From CAVQGZ01 sp964356295 (lineage in GTDB: Bacteria; Actinomycetota; Actinomycetes; Jiangellales; Jiangellaceae): a stretch of DNA of 19,232 bases. Each line of letters begins with the position of its first letter. The stretch's first letter is position 1. The translations under genes and the position numbers were made by a program. Positions 1 to 7,008 of this stretch are shown piece after piece. The stretch is from the NCBI GenBank assembly GCA_964356295.1, contig CAYHHE010000057.1, forward strand, positions 1 through 19,232, given 5' to 3'. The notes under the pieces were generated by a model. It searched no databases, was not told the DNA's origin, and saw only the letters and a program-made list of their open reading frames with translations.

Positions 1-1338
1 GGGAGGGGTGGGCTCGCCGTTCAGCGTCGCCCAGGTGCGCGCCAGCGCGATGCGCTCGGGGGCGGTCGGGTGGGAGGCGAACCACAGGTACAGAGCGCGG
101 GGCGGGTCGAGGTCGGACAACGCGGTGGTGGCGAGGGTGCGCTGCATGCGGGCGAAGGTGGACGCCTCGCGGGTGAGGTCGAGGGCAACCACGTCCGCCC
201 GAGCCTCGACATGCCGGCTCAGCAGCGCCTCACCCGGGCCGGTGACGAAGCCGAGGACGGTGACCGCGGCCAGGACGAACGGCACGGCGGCCGCCTGCCC
301 GACCACAGCGGCGCCTGAGCCGTCCGACCTGGACGAGGTGCCCAAGGGGCTCGAGAGGCCCACAGCAGCCGTCAGGGGCCTCCAGGAGGCCCCCAGAGCC
401 ACCAGCAGGACCGCCAACCCGGCCGCGGCACCGCCGAGGAGCGTCCCGACCAGCACGTCGCCCTCGCGGGCGTGGGCGAGCTCGTGGGCCACGACGATCT
501 CGATCTCGTCTGCGGGCGCGGTCTCCAGCAGCGTGTCGTAGAGGACGACGCGCTTGGTCGGCCCGAGACCGGACACGTAGGCGTTGAGCGCGGTGGTGCG
601 CCGGGACGCGTCGGCGACCAGCACGTCGCCCACGACGATCCCCTCCCGCTGCGCCAGCTGAACCAGCGACGCGCGCAGCTCACCGTCCGGGAGCGGCTCG
701 AAACGGTTGAAGACCGGCTCGACGACCAGCGGGTAGGCCAGGGACGCGACCACCACGAGGCCCGCCGCCCCGGGTGCCGCGATCATCCACCAGCGCTGCG
801 GCCACCGTCGGGCCAGCGCGACGATCGCCAGCACGCCGACGAGGGTCAGGACCGACTGCACAGCGAACCCGCGTGCGACGTCGCTGGCCCAGCCGGCCCA
901 GTCGCGGGTCGACAGCCCGTAGTCGCGGCGCACCGTCTCCTGCCACGCCGACAGCGGAAGTGTCACCAGCCGGACGCCCAGCAGGACCAGCGCACCGGCC
1001 AGCGCCGCCGGGACCAGTGTGGGTGCCCAGCGCGGGCTGGGCAGCCGTCCGACCAGCCGGACTCCCCACGGGGAGAACCCGACCGCGAGGGTCGTTCCCA
1101 GACCGATCGCCAGAGCGAGGTAGGCAGGAGGACGGACCGCAGCGTGGTAGGCCTGCGCCCGCGCCTGCTCGACCGCGGTGAAGTCCATCGCCGGGTCCGG
1201 TGGCACCACGGCCTGCGACGGGGCGTCCAGCGGCGTCCACGGCATGGCCACAGCCACCGCGACGGCGATCCCGACCGCCACCGCGCCCGCGAGGAGCAGC
1301 AGCGGGCGGACCGATGTCCCCCGCAGCGCCTCGATCAC
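1..1338 (-). CDS. M48 family membrane metalloprotease (Ste24/CAAX-protease type), 3' end cut by window edge
   Basis: The frame is open for 446 codons from a GTG (complement of 1336-1338) to base 1, with no stop inside the window. The zinc site is clear: HELAH at about residues 285-289 in the context EIEIVVAHELAHAREGD, and a downstream EARAD (Glu about 378) as third metal ligand. SHPTAPERI near the end is the usual closing motif of M48 proteases. The N-terminal half has several hydrophobic stretches (about residues 10-30, 65-85, 95-120, 150-175, 180-205), and two more flank the EARAD segment, so this is a multi-pass membrane enzyme. NRFEPLPDGELR before the catalytic domain is also typical. Family knowledge suggests cleavage of membrane-associated peptides; the substrate is unknown. 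The GTG start is a choice: TTG at 1345-1347 or the ATG at 1243-1245 are alternatives. Only a few C-terminal residues should be missing, given usual lengths near 420-450. Confidence 0.9.
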   Translation of the reverse strand, partial: MIEALRGTSVRPLLLLAGAVAVGIAVAVAVAMPWTPLDAPSQAVVPPDPAMDFTAVEQARAQAYHAAVRPPAYLALAIGLGTTLAVGFSPWGVRLVGRLPSPRWAPTLVPAALAGALVLLGVRLVTLPLSAWQETVRRDYGLSTRDWAGWASDVARGFAVQSVLTLVGVLAIVALARRWPQRWWMIAAPGAAGLVVVASLAYPLVVEPVFNRFEPLPDGELRASLVQLAQREGIVVGDVLVADASRRTTALNAYVSGLGPTKRVVLYDTLLETAPADEIEIVVAHELAHAREGDVLVGTLLGGAAAGLAVLLVALGASWRPLTAAVGLSSPLGTSSRSDGSGAAVVGQAAAVPFVLAAVTVLGFVTGPGEALLSRHVEARADVVALDLTREASTFARMQRTLATTALSDLDPPRALYLWFASHPTAPERIALARTWATLNGEPTPP

Positions 1339-1412
1339 GGTCCCCAAGAGTAGGACCGGTTGTGCCGATGCTCACCTGGCCTGCGCTGACACGACCTGGC
1401 AGGCTCGCAGTC

Positions 1413-1844
1413 ATGACGATCGACCCGCGGAACGGAATGGAGATCCTCTCACCCGACGACTGCTGGGCGCTGCTCGACGACGAGGAGGTCGGCCGCCTGG
1501 CCATCGCCATCAGCGGTGAGGTCGACATCTTCCCGATCAACTTCGTGGTCGCCGACCGCACGATCGTCTTCCGCACCGCCGAGGGGAGCAAGCTCGCCGA
1601 GATGGCCGCCAACTCCCGCGTCTCGTTCGAGATCGACGGCTACGACCCCGGCAGCGGCGAGGCGTGGAGCGTGGTGCTCAAGGGACTGGCGCAGGTGCTG
1701 CAGCGCTTCTCCGACATCTACTCCGCCGAGGAGCTCCCGCTGTTCCCGTGGAACGCCTCGCCCAAGCAGTGGTTCGTGCGGATCACCCCACGGGAGATCT
1801 CGGGACGACGGTTCACCGTGGTACAGGAGGTACCGGCCGACTGA
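1413..1844 (+). CDS. Pyridoxamine 5'-phosphate oxidase family (split-barrel flavin/F420-binding) protein
   Basis: A 143-residue protein. The start MTIDPRNGMEILS, the segment LLDDEEVGRLAI (21-31), then DIFPINFVVADRTIVFRT (38-55) and GSKLAEMAANSRVSFEID (58-75), match the small actinobacterial FMN/F420/heme split-barrel family (PF12900/Pyridox_ox_2 type). The W of SPKQWFVRITP (116-126) lies on the closing strand. Such proteins bind a flavin or deazaflavin and act as small reductases or cofactor-binding proteins; the substrate cannot be read from sequence. It stands alone on the plus strand, divergent from the M48 protease and convergent with ctaF. The ATG at 1413 fits the family N terminus; the longer in-frame upstream extension is antisense to the protease and has no family resemblance. 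The ribosome site is weak (GGCAGG about 8 bases upstream). Confidence 0.82.
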   Translation: MTIDPRNGMEILSPDDCWALLDDEEVGRLAIAISGEVDIFPINFVVADRTIVFRTAEGSKLAEMAANSRVSFEIDGYDPGSGEAWSVVLKGLAQVLQRFSDIYSAEELPLFPWNASPKQWFVRITPREISGRRFTVVQEVPAD

Positions 1845-1878
1845 CGTCCCGGCCGCCGCCTGACGCCAGGACGTTCAG
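1841..1878. terminator. Hairpin between convergent genes (candidate bidirectional terminator)
   Basis: CTGACGTCC at 1841-1849 pairs with GGACGTTCAG at 1869-1878: six pairs, a bulged T and three more pairs, around a 19-base GC-rich loop. It overlaps the stop of the split-barrel protein and sits just beyond the ctaF stop, where a two-way terminator is expected. There is no T tract, so intrinsic function is uncertain. Confidence 0.35.
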
Positions 1879-1889
1879 CCGCCTCGGGG

Positions 1890-2288
1890 TCAGTGCGCCC
1901 ACTCGCCCCGGTAGTACTCGAAGACCCAGAAGAACAGCGCGCCGACGAGCAGGGCGACACCGATGATGGCCAGCCAGAACCCGAACACCAGCCCCAGCGT
2001 GATCACCGCGGAGGCACCCGCGACCAGCAGCGGAGACCACGACTTGGGCGAGAAGAAGCCGAACTCGCCGGCAGCCTCGTAGATCTCCCCGTCGGCGCGG
2101 TCCTCGGGAGGCGTGGCGCCCAGGCGGTTGGCCACGAACAGTAGGTAGAACGCCAGCATGGCGCTCAGGCCGAACGTCAGGACCAGCGCCGTGGTCCCGG
2201 TGGGATCCCCGGCCAGCAGCCAGTACACCGGCGTCACCAGCGCGAAGAACACCGTCATGAGGAGGAAGGTCAGCCCACTGGTTCTCAT
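1890..2288 (-). CDS. ctaF: Cytochrome c oxidase subunit IV (actinobacterial CtaF)
   Basis: A 132-residue membrane protein with four hydrophobic segments: about 5-27 and 32-53, then after a polar loop 84-105 and 107-122. GEFGFFSPKSWSPLL (74-88) and the closing FFWVFEYYRGEW (119-130) are characteristic of the actinobacterial subunit IV, a small partner of the aa3 oxidase with no metal site. Its ATG overlaps the ctaD stop by one base (TGATG on the minus strand), so the two are translationally coupled. It is the last gene of ctaC-ctaD-ctaF. The bc1 genes and ctaE, which complete the respiratory supercomplex in actinobacteria, are not in this window. Confidence 0.93.
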   Translation of the reverse strand: MRTSGLTFLLMTVFFALVTPVYWLLAGDPTGTTALVLTFGLSAMLAFYLLFVANRLGATPPEDRADGEIYEAAGEFGFFSPKSWSPLLVAGASAVITLGLVFGFWLAIIGVALLVGALFFWVFEYYRGEWAH

Positions 2289-4078
2289 CAGAGGACGTCC
2301 TCCGGGCGACCGGACCGACCCGTGTCGGACGCGCGCAGGTCGTCCTCACCGACCGGCTCACGGTCCGCCGGCCCGAGAGTCCTGGTGAGCACGCTGGCTC
2401 TGTCCTGGTGGAACCCGTGCTCCGCGGCCGCGACCTCGGGGAACTTCAGGTCGAACGCGGGGCGCTCGGAGCGGATCCGCGGCATCCGGGTGAAGTTGTG
2501 CCGCGGCGGCGGGCAGGACGTCGCCCACTCCAGCGAGGCGCCCCAGCCCCACGGGTCGTCCACGGTGACCTTGGGGTGCTTGCGACTGACCCACACGTTC
2601 CAGAGGAACACCAGGGTGGAGGCGCCAAGGATGAACGCGCCGACCGAGGACACCTGGTTGAACACGGTGAAGCCGTCCTCGGGCAGGTAGTCCGCGTACC
2701 GGCGGGGCATGCCGATCGTCCCGAGCCAGTGCTGGATGAGGAAGGTCAGGTGGAACCCGACGAACAGGATCCAGAAGTGGATCTTGCCCAGCCGCTCGTC
2801 GAGCATCCGCCCGGTCCACTTCGGCCACCAGAAGTAGAAGCCGGCGAACATCGCGAACACGACCGTCCCGAAGATCACGTAGTGGAAGTGGGCCACCACG
2901 AAGTACGAGTCGGAGGTGTGCCAGGTCATCGTCGGGGACGCCAGCGCGATCCCGGTCAGACCACCGAACAGGAACGTGATGAGGAACCCGACGGCCCACA
3001 GCATCGGCGTCTCGAACGACACCGAACCGCCCCACATGGTGCCGATCCAGTTGAAGAACTTCACCCCGGTCGGCACCGCGATGAGCATCGTCATGAGTGC
3101 GAAGAACGGCAGGTAGATCGCGTTGGTGGTGTACATGTGGTGGGCCCACACCGCCATCGACAGCGCTGCGATCGCCAGCGTCGCCCCAACCAGGCCCTTG
3201 TAGCCGAAGATCGGCTTGCGGCTGAACACCGGGATGATCTCGGAGATGATCCCGAAGAACGGCAGCGCCAGGACGTAGACCTCGGGGTGGCCGAAGAACC
3301 AGAACAGGTGCTGCCAGGTGATCACACCGCCGGTGGCCGGGTCGAAGATCTGGGTGCCGAAGTTGCGGTCGGAGTACAGCGCGATGAAGGTGGCGGCCAG
3401 CACCGGGAACACCATCAGCACGAGCAGGCTGGTGACGAGCACGTTCCAGGTGAAGATCGGCATGCGGAAGAAGTTCATCCCCGGCGCCCGCATGGTGATG
3501 ATGGTGGTGACGAAGTTGACCCCACCCAAGATGGTGCCCAGACCGGCGAGGGTCAGGCCGATGATGCCCAGGTCGGCGCCGATCTGCGGGGAGTACACCT
3601 CGGTGGACAGCGGGACGTAGGCGTACCAGCCGAAGTCGGCCGCCCCGCCGGGGGTGAAGAAGCCCGCTGCAGCGATCAGCCCCCCGAACAGGTAGGTCCA
3701 GTACGAGAACATGTTCAGCCGGGGGAAGGCCACGTCCGGCGCGCCGATCTGCAGCGGCATGATGGCGTTGGCGAAGCCGGCGAACAGCGGCGTCGCAAAC
3801 AGCAGCAGCATGATCAGGCCGTGCATGGTGAACATCTGGTTGTAGACCGTGTCACTGACGACCTGGGTGCCCGGCGAGTACAGCTCAGCCCGGATCACCA
3901 GCGCGAGCAGCCCTCCGATCAGGAAGAACACGAACGAGGTGACCATGTACAGGTTGCCGATCACCTTGTGGTCGGTCGTGGTCAGCCACGTGAGGATCTG
4001 CCTGCCCAGCGGCTTCTTCGGCGGCTGGGGCTCCCCCGGCTGCGCAGACAGGACAGGGGGCTCGGCGAACGTCGTCAT
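2288..4078 (-). CDS. ctaD: Cytochrome c oxidase subunit I (aa3-type, A1 heme-copper oxidase)
   Basis: A 596-residue catalytic subunit that reduces O2 to water at the heme a3-CuB centre and pumps protons across the cytoplasmic membrane. Metal ligands are all present: His86 (heme a), GHPEVY with His264 and cross-linked Tyr268 (CuB), His313-His314 (CuB), and HFH with His397 (heme a3) and His399 (heme a). Glu266 in GHPEVY marks a type A1 D-channel enzyme, supported by NAIMPLQIGAPD (104-115). Lys294 in FGYKGLVGA marks the K channel. About twelve membrane spans are visible, and the C-terminal ~80 residues form a polar cytoplasmic tail. The ATG overlaps the ctaC stop in an ATGA (4 bases), and the stop overlaps the ctaF start. 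The plus-strand antisense frame over this gene is a GC-codon shadow. Confidence 0.98.
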   Translation of the reverse strand: MTTFAEPPVLSAQPGEPQPPKKPLGRQILTWLTTTDHKVIGNLYMVTSFVFFLIGGLLALVIRAELYSPGTQVVSDTVYNQMFTMHGLIMLLLFATPLFAGFANAIMPLQIGAPDVAFPRLNMFSYWTYLFGGLIAAAGFFTPGGAADFGWYAYVPLSTEVYSPQIGADLGIIGLTLAGLGTILGGVNFVTTIITMRAPGMNFFRMPIFTWNVLVTSLLVLMVFPVLAATFIALYSDRNFGTQIFDPATGGVITWQHLFWFFGHPEVYVLALPFFGIISEIIPVFSRKPIFGYKGLVGATLAIAALSMAVWAHHMYTTNAIYLPFFALMTMLIAVPTGVKFFNWIGTMWGGSVSFETPMLWAVGFLITFLFGGLTGIALASPTMTWHTSDSYFVVAHFHYVIFGTVVFAMFAGFYFWWPKWTGRMLDERLGKIHFWILFVGFHLTFLIQHWLGTIGMPRRYADYLPEDGFTVFNQVSSVGAFILGASTLVFLWNVWVSRKHPKVTVDDPWGWGASLEWATSCPPPRHNFTRMPRIRSERPAFDLKFPEVAAAEHGFHQDRASVLTRTLGPADREPVGEDDLRASDTGRSGRPEDVL

Positions 4079-5013
4079 TCGGCTGCTCCGCTCTCGGTTC
4101 CTGCACTCTCGGGTCCCAGACCTTGCCCGGCACCAGGGACGATCGCGCCCCGCTCGGAGTCGGACGTGCCCCGCAGGGGCACCTCGACCAGCCCAGTCTG
4201 ACCGCGGGCCTCGAGCGTTTCAAGGTGGTCCCGGTACTCCTCCTCCGACACCACCACGACCTCGAACAGCATCCGCGAGTGATAGGTGCCGCACAGCTCC
4301 GAGCACCGTCCAGCGAAGGTGCCCTCTCGGGTCGGGGTGATCTGGAAGGAGTTGGTGCGACCCGGGATGAGGTCCATCTTGAAGTAGAAGGACGGCACCC
4401 AGAACGAGTGGATGACGTCCGGGGAGTTCAGCTGGAACTCCACCACCTGGTCCACCGGCAGGTACAGCTGCGGGATCGTCGCGGCCGTCCCGACGTCGTA
4501 GACGTCGTCCTCGATGTAGTTGAAGGTCCACGACCACTGCTGGCCGATGACACCGATCTTGACGTCGGGGTCTTTCTCGGCGGCGCGCACCTGGTCAGCG
4601 TTGATCATCGTCCAGTAGAACAGAACCGCGACGATGAACAGTGGGACGACGGTGTAGAGCGTCTCGATCGGGATGTTGTAGCGCACCTGCTCCGGCAGAC
4701 CCTCGTCGCTCCTCTTGCGTCGGTACACGATCGAGACCCAGGCGATGAGGCCCCAGACGAAGAACCCGATGACCAGTGCGGCGATCCAGGTGCCCACCCA
4801 CAGGTCGCCGATCAGCGGTGCCCGGTCGGAGGCCGGCTCGGGCAGCCCGGAGATCTCGAACGCCCGCTCCTGGGTGATGCCGCAGCCGGAGAGCACTGCC
4901 GACGCCCCGAGGACGCCGGCAGCAGCAGCCAGCCGGACCGGTCGCGACCAGGCTCTGTGGCCGCGGAGCACTGGACCGCCGGGGGTACCTGAGGTGTTCG
5001 CCTGCGTTCTCAT
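4075..5013 (-). CDS. ctaC: Cytochrome c oxidase subunit II, CuA-bearing lipoprotein
   Basis: A 312-residue protein that takes electrons from cytochrome c and passes them to subunit I. The N terminus is a lipoprotein signal: basic residues, a hydrophobic run, then a lipobox LSGC with Cys44. Two transmembrane helices follow (about 72-95 and 117-137). The periplasmic cupredoxin domain has GQQWSWTFNY (157-166) and a complete binuclear CuA site: His202, then CSELCGTYHSRM (237-248) giving Cys237, Glu239, Cys241, His245 and Met248. The ATG at 5011-5013 is chosen because it gives the signal peptide; the longer open frame upstream is antisense to the cysteine desulfurase. GAGG lies just before the ATG. 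A possible -10 (TACTCT, complement of 5052-5057) gives a leader of about 35 bases. First gene of ctaC-ctaD-ctaF. Confidence 0.96.
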   Translation of the reverse strand: MRTQANTSGTPGGPVLRGHRAWSRPVRLAAAAGVLGASAVLSGCGITQERAFEISGLPEPASDRAPLIGDLWVGTWIAALVIGFFVWGLIAWVSIVYRRKRSDEGLPEQVRYNIPIETLYTVVPLFIVAVLFYWTMINADQVRAAEKDPDVKIGVIGQQWSWTFNYIEDDVYDVGTAATIPQLYLPVDQVVEFQLNSPDVIHSFWVPSFYFKMDLIPGRTNSFQITPTREGTFAGRCSELCGTYHSRMLFEVVVVSEEEYRDHLETLEARGQTGLVEVPLRGTSDSERGAIVPGAGQGLGPESAGTESGAAE

Positions 5014-5121
5014 GCCTCGCTCTGGGATCGGTTGGGGTGCCGCGTCGGGTGGAGAGTAGCGTCCCCAGCCCGCGAAACCCCAGCCTCCCCCATGGTTTGG
5101 CGCGCTGAAAGAGTGAGGGAT

Positions 5122-6276
5122 GTGACATATCTCGATGCCGCGTCCACCGAGCCACTGCACCCGGTGGCCCGCGAGGCGCTCCTCGCGGCGCTGGACGAGG
5201 GCTGGGCTGACCCGGCGCGGCTGTACCGCGAGGCTCGGCGGGCCCGTCTGCTGCTCGACAACGCCGCGGAGGTCGTCGCCGCGCACCTTCCCGCCCGCCC
5301 GGACGAGGTGACCTTCGCGACCAGCGGGACGCAGGCAGTGCACCTGGGAGTCCTCGGGGTGCTGGCCGGGCGCCGGCGCGCCGGACCCCGGCTGGTCACC
5401 ACGGCGGTGGAGCACTCGGCCGTGCTGCAGGCCGGGGCGTGGCACTCCCGGTCCGGCGGTGTGCACCAGACGGTCTCGGTGGACCGGACCGGCATGGTCG
5501 ACCTGGACGCCCTCGCCGAGGCCCTGCAGGGGACGCCGGACGACGGTGACGGTGTGGCGGCGTTGGCCGTCCAGTCGGCGAACCACGAGGTGGGAACGGT
5601 TCAACCACTGGACGAGGTCGCCGCCCTTGCGGCGTCCACCGGTGTGCCGCTGGTCGTCGACGCCGCCCAGTCCCTGGGGCGGATGCCGGTGCCGCCTGGC
5701 TGGTCCGTCCTGACCGGCAGCGCCCACAAGTGGGGAGGGCCCGCCGGGGTCGGGGTGCTGGCGGTGCGACGCGGGACGCGGTACCGCTCGCCTGTACCCG
5801 AGGACGAGCGCGGGTCGCGGCGGGTGCCGGGGTTCGAGAACGTCCCGGGGGCGTTGGCGGCCGCCGCCGCGCTGCAGGCGCGGGCTGCGCAGGCCGAGGA
5901 GCTGGACCGGCGGCATCGCGGCTGGGTGGAGCGCATCCGCGGCGCGGTGCCACGCCTGGTGCCCGACGTTGAGGTGGTCGGTCACCCGCAGCAGCGGCTA
6001 CCGCACCTGGTGACCTTCTCCTGCCTCTACGTCGACGGCGAGGCGCTGCTCACCGCGTTGGACGCCGCGGGGGTGGCGGTGTCCAGCGGGTCGTCGTGCA
6101 CGTCGAGCACCCTTCGTCCCAGCCACGTGCTGGAGGCCATGGGGGTCCTCACGCACGGCAACGTCCGGGTGTCTCTGGCCCGCGACACAACCGAGGCAGA
6201 CGTCGACCGGCTGCTGCGGGTGCTGCCAGGCGCGGTGGCCGAGGTACGCGCCCTGCTGGGTGCCCAGCGCCTGTAG
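5122..6276 (+). CDS. Cysteine desulfurase, NifS/IscS-like class V aminotransferase
   Basis: A 384-residue PLP enzyme that removes sulfur from L-cysteine as an enzyme persulfide, for Fe-S clusters or thiolation. Seen: TYLDAASTEPLHP at the N terminus, TSGTQAVH (67-74) for the PLP phosphate, His98 stacking on PLP, SANHEVGT (152-159), VVDAAQSLG with Asp180 and Gln183, the PLP lysine Lys203 in GSAHKWGGP, and the sulfur-carrying Cys326 in SSGSSCTS. The start is uncertain. GTG at 5122 gives the usual family N terminus, but GAGGGA lies only one base before it. GTG at 5113 and ATGs at 5092 and 5032 are in frame, without good ribosome sites. It diverges from ctaC and converges, with six bases between stops, on the TusA-like gene, which could accept its sulfur. 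Confidence 0.93.
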   Translation: MTYLDAASTEPLHPVAREALLAALDEGWADPARLYREARRARLLLDNAAEVVAAHLPARPDEVTFATSGTQAVHLGVLGVLAGRRRAGPRLVTTAVEHSAVLQAGAWHSRSGGVHQTVSVDRTGMVDLDALAEALQGTPDDGDGVAALAVQSANHEVGTVQPLDEVAALAASTGVPLVVDAAQSLGRMPVPPGWSVLTGSAHKWGGPAGVGVLAVRRGTRYRSPVPEDERGSRRVPGFENVPGALAAAAALQARAAQAEELDRRHRGWVERIRGAVPRLVPDVEVVGHPQQRLPHLVTFSCLYVDGEALLTALDAAGVAVSSGSSCTSSTLRPSHVLEAMGVLTHGNVRVSLARDTTEADVDRLLRVLPGAVAEVRALLGAQRL

Positions 6277-6282
6277 GGGTGC

Positions 6283-6537
6283 TCAGACCAGGCGCCGCAC
6301 CAGGAAGGACGGGGTGCCGTCCGGCCCGACCTGCTCGCCGATGAACTCCTGCCCGCGCATGCGGCACCACGCCGGGATGTCGGTTCGGGCGGCGGGGTCG
6401 TCCGCCGCGACTGACACCACCTGCCCGAGGTCCACCTCGGCGATGACGCGGGCGAGCCGGACCACCGGGACGGGGCAGCGCAAGCCGCGACAGTCCAGCA
6501 GCAGCGCCGGCTCGTCCGCGGCAGGCGGTGGGCTCAG
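6283..6537 (-). CDS. TusA-family sulfurtransferase with an apparent CTG start
   Basis: An 84-residue SirA/TusA-like protein. The motif DCRGLRCPVPVVRLA carries the persulfide cysteine Cys21 in CPxP, and AARTDIPAWCRMRGQE follows with Cys58. Proteins of this family relay sulfur from a desulfurase to acceptors, and a cysteine desulfurase ends six bases away on the other strand. The start is odd: from the erpA stop to the CPxP motif the frame has no ATG, GTG or TTG. The only candidate with sensible placement is CTG (complement of 6535-6537), which overlaps the erpA TGA as CTGA, the same geometry as the ATGA and GTGA overlaps elsewhere in the window. Upstream in-frame codons lie inside erpA and make no TusA-like sequence. 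Translation probably depends on re-initiation after erpA. Confidence 0.82.
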   Translation of the reverse strand: MSPPPAADEPALLLDCRGLRCPVPVVRLARVIAEVDLGQVVSVAADDPAARTDIPAWCRMRGQEFIGEQVGPDGTPSFLVRRLV

Positions 6538-6881
6538 TGGAAGGAGTCGCCGCAGGCGCAGGACCCGGTGGCGTTCGGGTTGTCGATGGTGAAGCCCTGC
6601 TTCTCGATGGTGTCGACGAAGTCGATGGTGGCGCCGCCGAGGTAGGGGGCGCTCATCCGGTCGACGACGACGTTCACGCCGCTGAAGTCGGTGACGATGT
6701 CGCCGTCGAGGTGACGCTCGTCGAAGAACAGCTGGTAGCGCAGGCCGGAGCACCCGCCGGGCTGCACGGCGATGCGCAGCGCGAGGTCGTCGCGACCCTC
6801 CTGGTCGAGCAGGCCCCTGACCTTGCTGGCGGCGCCGTCGGTGAGCACAACCGTGCGGGTCGTCTCGTCCTGGACCGTCAT
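6534..6881 (-). CDS. erpA: Iron-sulfur cluster insertion protein ErpA / A-type carrier
   Basis: A 115-residue HesB/IscA/ErpA carrier. The three cluster-binding cysteines are in place: Cys44 in QPGGCSGLRY, and Cys108 and Cys110 in the closing GSCACGDSFH. The spacing and the C-terminal CxCGxSF are diagnostic. It receives Fe-S clusters from a scaffold and hands them to apo-enzymes; likely clients here include NadA. Start: ATG at 6879-6881 with GAGGAG five bases upstream. The larger open frame upstream is antisense/out-of-phase extension of the glycerate kinase region. It leads the erpA-tusA pair and overlaps the second gene by 3 bases. A possible promoter, GTGACG-N17-GACGAT on the minus strand, precedes it. 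Confidence 0.94.
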   Translation of the reverse strand: MTVQDETTRTVVLTDGAASKVRGLLDQEGRDDLALRIAVQPGGCSGLRYQLFFDERHLDGDIVTDFSGVNVVVDRMSAPYLGGATIDFVDTIEKQGFTIDNPNATGSCACGDSFH

Positions 6882-6924
6882 CTCACTCCTCGATGTCGCT
6901 CGATCTCGCGGCTGGCGTGCGCTC

Positions 6925-6953
6925 ATCGTCGCACAGCAGATGGGCGCCGTCAC
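6925..6953 (-). promoter_or_regulatory. Candidate promoter for erpA-tusA
   Basis: On the minus strand, GTGACG (complement of 6948-6953) and GACGAT (complement of 6925-6930) are separated by 17 bases, giving a leader of about 37 bases to the erpA ATG. The -35 matches TTGACA in TGAC; the -10 is only a fair match. The rest of 6882-7008 shows no gene. Confidence 0.35.
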
Positions 6954-7008
6954 GTTGTCGCAGGGGTAACGCGTCGTGGCCGCGGAACCTTCCCGTCGCG
7001 ACGGAGAG

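Noticed and set aside
472..1353. Plus-strand open frame of 293 codons at the left end
   Set aside because: It is the exact antisense frame of the M48 protease, whose HELAH and EARAD motifs read clearly on the minus strand.
680..1612. Minus-strand open frame of 310 codons crossing the M48 and split-barrel genes
   Set aside because: It overlaps two recognisable genes in the wrong frames and has low-complexity Arg/Gly/Ser content.
2408..4201. Long plus-strand open frame of 597 codons over ctaD
   Set aside because: It is the antisense of a fully diagnostic ctaD with all metal ligands; its sequence is Glu/His/Arg/Gly-rich with no family pattern, a common shadow in high-GC genomes.
5014..5985. 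Long upstream extension of ctaC
   Set aside because: It is antisense to the cysteine desulfurase; the ATG at 5013 starts a lipoprotein signal with an LSGC lipobox.
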